DNA of 64,000 nucleotides from Strigamia acuminata (lineage: Eukaryota; Arthropoda; Chilopoda; Geophilomorpha; Linotaeniidae). Within the stretch, counting starts at the first letter, position 1. Every line of letters begins with the position of its first letter. The translations under genes and the position numbers were made by a program. The stretch covers positions 8,108,501-8,172,500 of the forward strand of contig OX442318.1 in NCBI GenBank assembly GCA_949358305.1, given 5' to 3'. The notes under the pieces are model-generated. The model ran no database searches. It was not told the origin of the DNA and worked only from the letters and a program-made list of their open reading frames with translations. Shown one piece after another: positions 61,701 through 64,000 of the stretch.

Positions 61701-62323
61701 AATATCTTTAAGTTTAACAAAATAAACACATTCTCCATCGGGCGACGCATCTTTCCCATTCGTGATCGCCACACGCTGATACAACTGTCCAGGTTTCAAC
61801 GTAATACTCCTCCCGGAAACTAAACAAAACAAAACAAAACAAAAATTAATAAAAACCCAAAATTCAACACAAAAATCGCAGCAAATAACTCAAAGGATTC
61901 GGCGGTTCTGTTTCCTGCATGATGAAAATCACACTCTGCGTCGTCCCCTTTCGCGTCATCGCCTCCAAACGATCAACATACTAAAGAAAACATTTAAAAA
62001 CATTTAAAAATCATATTTTCAAATCATAAATTGACCTCTGGAGCATCCAACGCGCATTCTTCGATGAACATCAAATCCAAATTGAAACAGAGCGCCGTTA
62101 AATCAAAAAAATAACGATGAGTTCCGGTGATCCTCTCTCGCCGTCCATCCCGCGCTTCTTTGGCGCGAATCTGCAATAAAAGGGAAATCAAGACACAAGT
62201 TTTGAATTTTTTAGAATTTTTTAAAAATATTTCTGTCACCATTTTCTCCTTCATGGACTCCAGATGTTGCTGGGTCAAAGCGCTCAATCTTCTCCGTTTC
62301 GCCTCTTTAACTTCCTCACTCAT
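25237..62323 (-). CDS. Axonemal dynein heavy chain, DNAH5/DNAH8 type (outer arm), 42 exons
   Basis: The motor subunit of ciliary outer dynein arms, converting ATP hydrolysis into microtubule sliding. Exons from 5' to 3' (high to low coordinate): 62240-62323, 62036-62170, 61890-61980, 61674-61819, 60746-61120, 60515-60691, 54521-54634, 54348-54455, 54037-54285, 52888-53162, 51530-51623, 51212-51470, 50963-51150, 50826-50906, 50652-50772, 50139-50590, 49287-49404, 49088-49214, 48148-48818, 46870-46983, 45752-46812, 45482-45689, 44336-44497, 43871-44268, 43053-43506, 42707-42949, 40923-42089, 40719-40853, 38614-38736, 38050-38534, 36491-36949, 36273-36426, 33652-35093, 31960-32128, 31501-31902, 30516-30967, 29237-29945, 28173-28700, 27952-28112, 26803-27302, 26141-26262, 25237-25524. 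About 4,599 residues, matching the family. P-loops: about 1955 (GPAGTGKT), 2237 (GPSGGGKT), 2563 (GEPGTAKT), 2930 (GVGGSGKQ). All junctions keep phase except exon 15/16. Family assignment is by recalled similarity throughout. Confidence 0.96.
25559..25937. mobile_element. MITE family E, copy 2 (dynein intron 41)
   Basis: The ends pair imperfectly (ggctttaagccgcatgccgg and cggcatgcagcttaaagcg). The interior aligns with 6505-6830 in reverse. A second small palindromic piece (taccc-atac ... tatatgggta) follows at 25937-26016. Confidence 0.65.
26301..26780. mobile_element. 480-bp MITE filling dynein intron 40
   Basis: Inverted ends of about 32 bp: ttagagtgtttgcgagatgc at the left, gcatcccgcaaactctctaa at the right, each followed inward by tttttcccttac-like sequence. 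The intron is 540 bp; removing the element leaves about 60 bp, the typical short-intron size of this gene. Confidence 0.85.
27639..27804. mobile_element. Pogo/Tigger-like MITE (dynein intron 39)
   Basis: Inverted ends cagtcaaaactctttataac and gttataaagagtttcgact, flanked by TA. The interior has gttctatggccagccaacca. Related copies lie at 38763-38975 (intron 28) and, truncated, at about 28905-29000 (intron 37). The gttataacgaa-type termini recall pogo-like elements; this is family knowledge, not a search result. Confidence 0.65.
28701..29236. other. Dynein intron 37 with a truncated pogo-like MITE
   Basis: The right part of the 27639-27804 family (gttctatgaccaagcaacca ... caaggttcaactgta) is at about 28905-29000. 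The left terminus is missing. The rest shows nothing recognisable. Confidence 0.5.
29237..32128 (-). CDS. Dynein exons 34-37: AAA5 and start of AAA6, residues 3490-4067
   Basis: Family hallmarks include exon 35 [16 protein letters not shown] and [17 protein letters not shown], exon 36 [18 protein letters not shown] and exon 37 [16 protein letters not shown]. The exon 35/36 junction reads [14 protein letters not shown]. Exons 36 and 37 join in phase 2 at Ser-Arg. Confidence 0.95.
30031..30267. mobile_element. hAT-type MITE (dynein intron 36)
   Basis: Termini cagggttgcacgcatta and taatgcgtgcaacactg are inverted repeats. The flanking octamers ccgaatgc and ccaattgc match at 6 of 8 positions, a worn 8-bp target duplication as made by hAT elements. 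The interior contains repeated gtaactagttacc. Confidence 0.75.
31183..31416. mobile_element. MITE family A, copy in dynein intron 35
   Basis: Ends tatactctggccatgtgtaa and acatggctagagtgta. Almost the same sequence as 20030-20265 in reverse orientation, so the two copies are of similar age. It adds 234 bp to the intron. Confidence 0.85.
32367..33488. mobile_element. TA-flanked element in dynein intron 33, host of a nested hAT MITE
   Basis: TA duplications at 32365-32366 and 33489-33490. Inverted ends cagtgtaggctgc and gcagcctacactg, continuing inward as agcccggacatag on both sides. The interior has repeated gtccgga motifs. No transposase is seen. It is interrupted at 32957-33431 by another element. 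Confidence 0.85.
32957..33431. mobile_element. Nested hAT-type MITE, 475 bp, with a perfect 8-bp duplication
   Basis: Perfect target duplication GTCCGAAC at 32949-32956 and 33432-33439. Inverted ends tagggatgagaacgggacc and ggtcccgttctcatcccta. The interior is a degenerate tandem repeat of gtcccgtcccgtgtcccga and gaaaattttgaatttttgag units, then attacgt- and cacacgt-rich sequence. It lies wholly inside the 32367-33488 element and is therefore younger. Confidence 0.9.
33525..33612. repeat. 22-bp tandem repeat, about 3.5 copies
   Basis: The unit ctcgctcaatctcgcatcta plus at, near the 3' end of exon 33 in intron 33. Confidence 0.8.
33652..35093 (-). CDS. Dynein exon 33: stalk and microtubule-binding domain, residues 3010-3490
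   Basis: The largest exon (1,442 bp). It includes [16 protein letters not shown], then the first stalk coiled coil ([18 protein letters not shown] onward, rich in A/E/K heptads), the microtubule-binding head ([11 protein letters not shown] to WSESMKLM) and the returning coil ([20 protein letters not shown]). The 3' end is placed at AA|gttggt because exon 34 must be entered in phase 2 (Asp-Lys-Leu-Val-Gly). It is one of the most GC-rich stretches in the window, and long frames on other strands or frames are its shadows. Confidence 0.95.
35858..36250. mobile_element. MITE family B, copy 2 (dynein intron 32)
   Basis: Shares tatactcaaaaccaccacaa, gtatcactggtgtagtgg and cagaactacttttccac with 2993-3272, but about 110 bp longer with AT-rich insertions. 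The right end (acatcaacgttgtgcttttt) is diverged. Intron 32 also has a family F-like fragment at 35462-35605. Confidence 0.75.
36273..36949 (-). CDS. Dynein exons 31-32: AAA4, residues 2805-3009
   Basis: Exon 31 carries [20 protein letters not shown] (Walker A about 2930). Exon 32 carries [18 protein letters not shown] (Walker B region). Exon 31 ends AA|gtattg and exon 32 begins at ctgaag|GACGTAC, restoring Lys-Thr-Tyr in frame. Confidence 0.93.
37604..38003. mobile_element. MITE of about 400 bp in dynein intron 30
   Basis: Inverted ends gtggaaacacgaagaagcgg and ccgctcccttgtgtttccac, both continuing with taaaat / attttac and a gcaagctt motif. The interior carries many aagctcg- and aagcttg-like words. 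Left of it (37090-37210) is a short array of gattttgctag / gattttgtga. Confidence 0.75.
38050..40853 (-). CDS. Dynein exons 28-30: AAA3, residues 2558-2805
   Basis: Exon 28 opens [13 protein letters not shown] (Walker A). Exon 29 has [11 protein letters not shown] (Walker B). Exon 30 has [21 protein letters not shown] and the [16 protein letters not shown] motif typical of AAA3 in axonemal chains. Exon 29 and 30 are separated by a 79-bp intron. Intron 28 is the longest without a retroelement (1,982 bp). Confidence 0.95.
38763..38975. mobile_element. Pogo/Tigger-like MITE, second copy (dynein intron 28)
   Basis: Shares cataacgaatcgcgag-like ends, gttctatggccaaccaacca and repeated attcgttatatcg with 27639-27804. 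The right end is cgaggttcgactgtg. Confidence 0.6.
39000..39340. repeat. Degenerate array around aaaatcgattct (dynein intron 28)
   Basis: At least nine copies of an aaaatcgattct core separated by 20-30 bp of AT-rich spacer (ttcaaataatt, ttttgatgaa). Followed by a fragment of an old repeat shared with 6415-6510 (gtccctaaacgcg in reverse) at 39350-39480, and another shared with 13900-14010 at 39510-39745. Confidence 0.75.
40104..40676. mobile_element. MITE family D, copy 2 (dynein intron 28), about 573 bp
   Basis: Inverted ends ttaccatgtttacatg and catgtaaacatggtaa. Second-level inverted motifs ttttccagataag and cttatccagataac lie just inside. The interior matches 2456-2901 over most of its length. 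Confidence 0.8.
40923..42949 (-). CDS. Dynein exons 26-27: AAA1 end, AAA2 and start of AAA3, residues 2088-2557
   Basis: Exon 27 (40923-42089, 1,167 bp) has the AAA2 P-loop GPSGGGKT (about 2237-2244), followed by [16 protein letters not shown] and [19 protein letters not shown]. The exon ends exactly before the AAA3 P-loop, which starts exon 28. It is strongly GC-rich, which creates long false open frames in antisense. Confidence 0.95.
42160..42670. repeat. 20-bp tandem array (dynein intron 26)
   Basis: Unit ttttgcatcaaaaatcaaaa, about 25 copies. The exon-distal end (42170-42300) uses the variant ttttgaatgaaaaatcaaaa. Array edges lie within about 70 bp of both splice sites. Confidence 0.95.
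43053..44497 (-). CDS. Dynein exons 23-25: linker end and AAA1, residues 1750-2087
   Basis: AAA1 is the main ATPase site. Exon 25 (43053-43506) has the Walker A loop [13 protein letters not shown] (residues about 1955-1967) and Walker B in WGCFDEFNR. Exon 24 carries [16 protein letters not shown] and [11 protein letters not shown], both near-invariant in this class. Catalytic residues are intact, so an active motor is expected. Confidence 0.95.
43520..43865. repeat. 12-14-bp array of self-complementary units (dynein intron 24)
   Basis: Units of ggaaaaaaattcc type, about 25 copies with A-run variation. Each unit is itself an imperfect palindrome, so the transcript could fold into many small hairpins. 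It gives false open frames on both strands (repeated Phe-Phe-Arg-Asn on minus). Confidence 0.92.
44577..45420. repeat. 21-bp tandem array (dynein intron 22)
   Basis: Unit ctgaatttgcagaaaatctg plus t, about 38 copies, with variants ctaaatttg, gtagaatttg and atcctgtc in blocks. It includes a higher-order duplication: 44620-44760 and 44790-44910 share the same order of variants, including a caaaaaaaaatgtctgaatt unit. Confidence 0.95.
45482..49404 (-). CDS. Dynein exons 17-22: tail end and linker (DHC_N2), residues 983-1749
   Basis: The linker is the lever that swings across the AAA ring. Exon 19 (48148-48818) and exon 21 (45752-46812, 1,061 bp) carry most of it, with [24 protein letters not shown] and [18 protein letters not shown] as family hallmarks. 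Exon 21 is GC-rich against AT-rich introns. Exon 21 ends in phase 2 at GG|gtttgg, a weak donor supported by exact fit to exon 22. Confidence 0.93.
47404..47992. mobile_element. Outer MITE with cattttagcga termini
   Basis: The left end has two spaced copies of cattttagc (tagtcattttagcgacgctc, then attttagca). The right end has the inverted counterpart (gtcgctaaaatgaaatcgct, then aaaatgtag). The interior is interrupted by the 47438-47786 element. Its duplication could not be defined because the left end is close to the insertion. Confidence 0.6.
47438..47786. mobile_element. Inner MITE, 349 bp, with poly-C tracts
   Basis: Perfect inverted ends ggggccgtccataaattacg and cgtaatttatggacggcccc, extending to taacgc. 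The interior has paired poly-C tracts beside each end (47483-47500, 47568-47580 and 47696-47756), separated by AT-rich ttttcaaaaat repeats. No coding. Confidence 0.85.
48000..48105. mobile_element. MITE family C, copy 2 (partial)
   Basis: Shares caagtaacaaacatgcttag, ttggcaag, gtcatccaatcagcgca and gaacaacgaat with the copy at 17420-17545. It begins with three copies of acaagtaac. Confidence 0.7.
48856..49043. mobile_element. MITE family C, copy 3 (dynein intron 18)
   Basis: Same core as 17420-17545 (actgtattctgggatgacaa, ttagttggcaagcaatgc, tgctgtcatccaatcagcgc, aggtaaataacac). About 74 bp of unrelated AT-rich DNA replaces the middle. The element makes up most of this 269-bp intron. Confidence 0.75.
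49505..50095. repeat. 20-21-bp tandem array (dynein intron 16)
   Basis: Two interleaved unit types, ataaatgcatatttcaacta(g) and ataaatgcacattttagta(a), about 28 copies. The sequence of unit types at 49565-49790 is repeated at 49795-50000, showing a segmental duplication of about 225 bp. Confidence 0.93.
50139..54634 (-). CDS. Dynein exons 7-16: tail (DHC_N1 region), residues 337-983
   Basis: Recognisable family segments include exon 9 [15 protein letters not shown], exon 12 [14 protein letters not shown] and exon 13 IFVNFDP. The exon 10 end is set at a gtatca donor (52888), because the next exon (FEKLN) needs phase 2 and gives LLKRFEKLN; the gtaacc donor 13 bases farther would force a stop. 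Exon 15 ends in phase 1 at GCAC|gtagcc while exon 16 must be entered in phase 0, the one inconsistency in the gene. Confidence 0.88.
51650..52860. repeat. GC-rich ggggcccc repeat (dynein intron 10)
   Basis: About 25 copies of ggggccc(c) separated by 25-35 bp (aattgtccag, caagttgtccag, ccagataaacag). Larger segments recur: 51770-51960 matches 52250-52430 and 51990-52150 matches 52430-52610, a block repeat of roughly 450-480 bp. The ggggcccca word also occurs in the first intron of the Ig gene (12240-13020) and in TMEM145-like intron 3. Confidence 0.88.
53255..53985. repeat. 20-bp tandem array (dynein intron 9)
   Basis: Unit aatgcactttttagacaaaa with one or two base changes in the A run, about 34 copies. 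The most uniform array in the window, hence probably the most recently expanded. Confidence 0.95.
54765..55048. repeat. 20-bp tandem array, left part (dynein intron 6)
   Basis: Unit aaaatattcaatttttaagc, about 14 copies, continuing on the far side of the copia element at 60110-60415. The two parts formed one array before insertion. Confidence 0.95.
55049..55232 (-). repeat. 3' LTR of the copia element
   Basis: 184 bp, identical by eye to the 5' LTR. It lies 87 bp past the polyprotein stop codon in element direction. Confidence 0.95.
55233..55243 (-). promoter_or_regulatory. Polypurine tract
   Basis: Directly beside the 3' LTR the minus strand reads AAAGGGGGATT, a standard plus-strand primer position. 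Confidence 0.8.
55320..59714 (-). CDS. Copia Gag-Pol polyprotein, 1,464 residues, intact
   Basis: One uninterrupted frame in the copia order. Gag: residues 1-300, with two CCHC zinc knuckles (222-235, [14 protein letters not shown], and 256-269). Protease: active site DSGA at 329-332. Integrase: HHCC zinc finger (H479, H484, C512, C515) and D543, D605, E641 with 35 residues between the last two. A very acidic linker (about 796-856) precedes an Arg-rich stretch (890-950). Reverse transcriptase: [11 protein letters not shown] (D1065) and FVDD (1150-1153). RNase H: D1314, E1354 and D1391. Integrase before reverse transcriptase is the defining copia order. All catalytic residues are present and no stop or frameshift is seen. 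No separate gag stop exists, so Gag excess must come from another mechanism such as processing or splicing. Confidence 0.97.
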   Translation of the reverse strand: MAEEPKGANANRIPLLDETNYVIWSTLMEAVLDSKGLWEPVIRKDEPNAQPAAAWQKWKRHNATALSLIMTTLSPDQVGLHVGTKKAKVLWNDLALHHGGNVQHRQVDIGHELTSAKMGRNELVGEYINRIVAISKRSAAAGRPIAESEVMYYLVHGLTNKYSSIAETFQAQRDMRLVDLRRTLEVRERWATDKAKDGPVFNEEEAYKARARGGKRDKIVKCYECGKMGHFARDCRSKRTGDATSSASNTKGNGGCYNCGKPGHFARNCKNKATGGHDAQRGRNTANYAKQEERKEEQGELFYARTDRTYAFHTKHSTNSLGPQEWLLDSGATVHMTSHREFLTNFEHEEGVVHLAEDQVSSKSTGKGMVTLWSKLPTGNVKLEMGNVVHVPKLRENLISVYELAQRGFKVIFDDTRAIVTNKQNMILATAQKRDRMYVLDAITCVHSEEVDAYVVKEAPTSHNQTNDEPKRLERVLWHRRLGHASNQKLEQVRDGKLVLGVNFGPEKLPPCRACVEGRQPRKAFKRITGPTTKRPLELWHVDLCGPLAWGYDGSYYALVIVDDFTKYVYFSAIREKSDAFEEIEKHRAREERSTGLKLQRIRTDNGGEFVNERSKEIYLKCGIKHEKTVPFSPKSNGVVERYNRTIVEKTRTMLKWSLLPDGFWPEAMATAVYIINRIPTSANPKTTPYEARYNRKPSGMHLRVFGCAAYRHIPKHMRKKLDPVSKPGIMVGYSMCRRAYRIFDENENRIIETRDVYFIEDARTAEIQKESKKLMTEDSADNQVVFPILSGGKNDNEDHEQSSDDDDNEEQEEETEVWETADEDEDSPDEIENAHEDAHDEIDDETESDAEDEDEPEVAEAPRQPVVVPPAPPVVLRERGPGRPTRQEAAVKEQQRIERNERREQELQHRGVRRSERIRRRDAAYISRRSERGRRWNATCVARMKRKARLITPTSYQEAISCPDAKMWRAAMDKEMQSMRMHRVWHLEKPTEDKKPIKCKWIYKIKLNLDGSVSKYKARLVAVGYSQKPGEDYDRTFAPVMKLESLRLLLAIAAKKRLRLRQYDVETAYLYGLLDKVIHMTQPEGYEEEGAEDYVCVLDKSLYGLKQSGRCWNKELDEKLKKMGLVQLKGDPCIYMWIKDKQYFALGVFVDDIIAIGSTDQLIEAKMAQLSKYFKLDDMGEPNHILGMRITIGKHGIRLTQEEYANKILKRHEMTGCKGKKSPMATDQDLDNHSKSPPVDPKQYQEMLGSVMYLMLGTRPDLAYAVSKLGTYSSNPKEMHLTALRRVLKYINGTTHYGVFYDRVRKPLELFTDASWSVGKDAKSHSGYLTLYGGSVISWKAKKQRLVTMSSCEAEVVALSEGVRELKWLRGLIAELQMETTQYGLDVFCDNRSTILISEETGQHDRTKHILRKYMFARDEVELNNIKLNFVPSEQMLADPLTKPLSGNKIDDFVNLLNMRKKA
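59715..59925 (-). other. Copia 5' leader
   Basis: 211 bp between the 5' LTR and the polyprotein ATG, containing the primer-binding site. No additional frame of note. It is the expected location of a packaging signal, which cannot be identified by eye. Confidence 0.6.
59913..59923 (-). promoter_or_regulatory. Primer-binding site, initiator-Met tRNA type
   Basis: Two bases inside the 5' LTR the minus strand reads TGGTAGCAGAG, complementary over 11 nt to the 3' end of animal initiator methionine tRNA (CUCUGCUACCA). This is the usual primer class for Ty1-like elements, here using the tRNA 3' end. Confidence 0.85.
59926..60109 (-). repeat. 5' LTR of the copia element
   Basis: Read on the minus strand it starts TGTGAGATGATATAATGC and ends CATTTCACA. 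It would carry promoter and transcript start for the element. Identical by eye to 55049-55232. Confidence 0.95.
60110..60415. repeat. 20-bp tandem array, right part (dynein intron 6)
   Basis: Same unit as 54765-55048, about 15 copies, with aaaatactcaatttttaagc variants. The first five bases (atatt, 60110-60114) are the duplicated target site of the copia insertion. Confidence 0.95.
60515..62323 (-). CDS. Dynein exons 1-6: N-terminal tail, residues 1-336
   Basis: The only ATG in frame is at 62321-62323 ([14 protein letters not shown], with A at -3). The open frame extending upstream starts only from GTG. The opening is charged and helical. Exon 5 (60746-61120) is the longest in this block. 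This region begins the tail that, in the family, assembles with other heavy chains and intermediate chains. Introns here are 54-70 bp except intron 4 (553 bp, holding an array of about 52-bp units). Confidence 0.88.
61195..61500. repeat. About 50-bp tandem repeat (dynein intron 4)
   Basis: Five to six copies of a 49-52-bp unit built on atgatcatttttcagcattt, then aaatactcaaattgtatta. The repeat explains most of this 553-bp intron. Confidence 0.88.
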
Positions 62324-62981
62324 TTTTTTAACCGTCGTCTCCGAACACAAACAAGACAACAATAACACGACACGCGAGTTTCCGAATTCAAATTCTTTTA
62401 TTTAGTCCAATTACACGTTTTTACTAGCAACAAACAAAACAAACCTGCTTTCTGGCGGCCATTACTGGTAGAATGACGCCATTAAGTGCTGGCACCTTGC
62501 GACGACAGCAGTCACTAATTTGTATTTATTATTTTTCGTTTTTACTTAAAAATAAACTTGAAAATATACTTTAAATATATTATAGAAATTTAGATTTTGT
62601 CATTTTAAATCCAATTAATTCAATAAAAACAAATATCTGATAATTTTTATAATTTAAATCCAAACTTTAAGCTTATGGCGACGGATTAATGAACTGCAAT
62701 TTCACACATCGACTCAAAATGTCAACCTTTTAGCCGGTTACTAAAAGGGTATTTGCTCTGTAGCACTCCGGGTCCTTCGGGGCCCGGTGCGGAATCGAAA
62801 TCAAGAGATTCCGGGTACAAAATATTTGGCAACGGAGGCAGCCGAGTGTTATTTACACGGGCGCCTCTAAAAAAATAAATAAATATAAATATGAATAACT
62901 AATAAAGATCTCAACCTAAGATTAAAAGAAACAATTGTTTGTTTTGAATGGCGTTGTCCATAGTTACCACTTACCACCAAA
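62324..62981. promoter_or_regulatory. Shared head-to-head promoter region, dynein and TMEM145-like
   Basis: 658 bp separate the start codons of two divergent genes. No TATA box is evident near either. A GC-richer core (62450-62520) and a GC hairpin (ccgggtccttcggggcccgg, 62768-62787) lie inside. A candidate X-box is at 62417-62431. No exon or repeat family is seen. Transcription starts are not visible. Confidence 0.6.
62417..62431 (-). promoter_or_regulatory. Candidate RFX X-box
   Basis: gtttttactagcaac fits the degenerate X-box pattern RYYNYY-N(1-3)-RRNRAC exactly, with spacer ACT. The right half AGCAAC is a strong half-site and the left half GTTTTT is weak. It lies 94 bp upstream of the dynein ATG, where X-boxes of ciliary genes usually sit. 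A second, one-mismatch candidate (gttgtccatagttac) is at 62953-62967, beside the TMEM145-like start. Chance matches to so loose a pattern are common. Confidence 0.35.
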
Positions 62982-64000
62982 ATGGCTGCTGACAAATTGA
63001 GTAATTTGTTTCACAGTTTGGTATTATTGCGTCTGACAACAGTCGATTCGAAGCTGATCGAAGGCGTTTTGCAAACAAAAGAGGTTTGTAAGACTCAGAC
63101 CAGTGTTTGACGTATTTAACACTTAATTTTGGCAGAATTGGGCTTTTCTCTCGCGGTTTTGCTTCGTTATGAAAGGCGGCCGGTATGAATACAAATTCGA
63201 ATATCCATCGGTGAGTTAAACCAAAGTTAAACATAAAACGTGACTCTTTATTTTAAAATTTGCTTTAAACATAGGAATACGAAATTCAAAACCTGTTGGG
63301 TTACCATGACGCAAACGCAAAATGGAAGGCAGCCTATAAAAGCAATTTGGTCAGTAGAAACAACAACTTCCGGTTTTTTAAGCAGTGATGGATACGAATA
63401 AAATATTTCCAAGGGACCCTCAGGGTTTTGATATTATTGTGAGGGCCCTTCTCGTGACCCTTTTTTGCTCTTTGGGGCTCTAATTGTTCACTCAGATGAA
63501 CATGTCGAATCTGGGGACCCCACGGGCCTCTTGGAGCCTCTTCTATGCGAGAAACTGTTATTTTTTTTTTTAAATCTGGGCCCTGACCTTAGTGATCAAA
63601 GATCCTCAAAAAAATTTATTGATGTTTAATTTTTGGGAGCCCAACGGTTTTTTTGGTGAAATTAATGTAAAAAATTAACTTTTTCACTTGAGAATATCCA
63701 TTACTGCTTTTAATCCATAGATGGCAGCACCACCAAAAACAAACCAACATAGGAAATGTTGTCTAAGCCTAAATTGGATTTTATTTCCAGTCTTGTTCCG
63801 AGAAAGTAGATGCCCTTCATTTTTCGCAAATTATCGAACTAAAACCAAATACGAACGGATGCAGGAGAGTTAATAAATTTGGAATTAATGGAACAATAAT
63901 TAATTACTCTATTGAATGCAATAACAGCTTCAAATTGACAGGGCGCAGAGATAGGTGGTGGTACATGGCAATCAGTAATTGTGATTCAAAGAAAGTAAAT
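62982..64000 (+). CDS. TMEM145/GPR180-family membrane protein, N-terminal part (3' partial)
   Basis: Exons 62982-63083, 63136-63210, 63275-63349 and 63791 to about 63994 (possible donor gtaaat at the window edge) are joined by phase-0 introns. The ATG has a strong context (accaaaATGg), with an in-frame TAG upstream. About 152 residues are visible. Diagnostic stretches are NWAFLSRFCF in exon 2, then YEYKFEYPS, then in exon 4 paired cysteines and RWWYMAISNC. They match, from memory, the extracellular beta-sandwich domain of TMEM145/GPR180 proteins, which precedes seven membrane helices; the helices would lie beyond the window. The visible N-terminus is only weakly hydrophobic (LFHSLVLLRLTT), so a signal peptide is uncertain. 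It is divergently paired with the dynein gene. Confidence 0.85.
63350..63790. other. TMEM145-like intron 3, 441 bp, with gggccc-type sequence
   Basis: The only long intron of the visible part. It contains gggaccctcaggg, gagggcccttctc, ggggaccccacgggcc and similar, a diffuse version of the GC-rich repeat seen in dynein intron 10. No exon is supported. Confidence 0.5.

Noticed and set aside
25237-62323. Idea that array-filled introns mark a Y-linked dynein like those of Drosophila
   Set aside because: Total gene size is only 37 kb, introns are modest and nothing in the sequence indicates sex linkage.
62324-62368. Upstream extension of the dynein first exon (LLLSCLCSETT before MSEEV)
   Set aside because: That extension would start at GTG; the first in-frame ATG is at 62321-62323 with a good context.

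Overview
The window is nuclear DNA from an animal, most likely an arthropod whose lineage I cannot narrow down. It has spliced genes with GT-AG introns, AT-rich introns and intergenic DNA, abundant small DNA transposons, and a 200-base assembly gap. The arthropod call rests mainly on a two-Ig-domain GPI-type protein of a kind I know from arthropods. The other two genes are found across animals.

Layout. (1) Positions 1742-22151, plus strand: the 3' part of an immunoglobulin-superfamily surface protein. It has two Ig domains, a linker and a C-terminal hydrophobic tail, and its first visible intron is 17 kb and packed with repeats. (2) 22864-24538: a complete Tc1-like DNA transposon with an intact DD34E transposase and 256-bp terminal repeats. 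(3) 25237-62323, minus strand: a complete 42-exon axonemal outer-arm dynein heavy chain, orthologous to the DNAH5/DNAH8 group, about 4,600 residues. Only one of its 41 introns is out of phase. (4) 55049-60109: a Ty1/copia retrotransposon with identical LTRs and a single open polyprotein, inserted in dynein intron 6. (5) 62982 to the window end, plus strand: the first exons of a TMEM145/GPR180-family membrane protein, head to head with the dynein gene across a 658-bp shared promoter region.

How the parts fit together. The dynein gene powers beating of cilia or sperm flagella. A candidate RFX X-box lies about 94 bp upstream of its start codon. Its introns are of two sorts: about twenty of 53-79 bp, and about twenty of 269 bp or more. 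Every one of the long ones contains a recognisable tandem array or a small transposon. Six arrays with unrelated sequences (five in dynein introns, one in the Ig-gene intron) share a unit length of 20-21 bp. The mobile-element load includes at least eight MITE families, two nested insertions, and two elements (the Tc1 and the copia) that look recent and potentially active.
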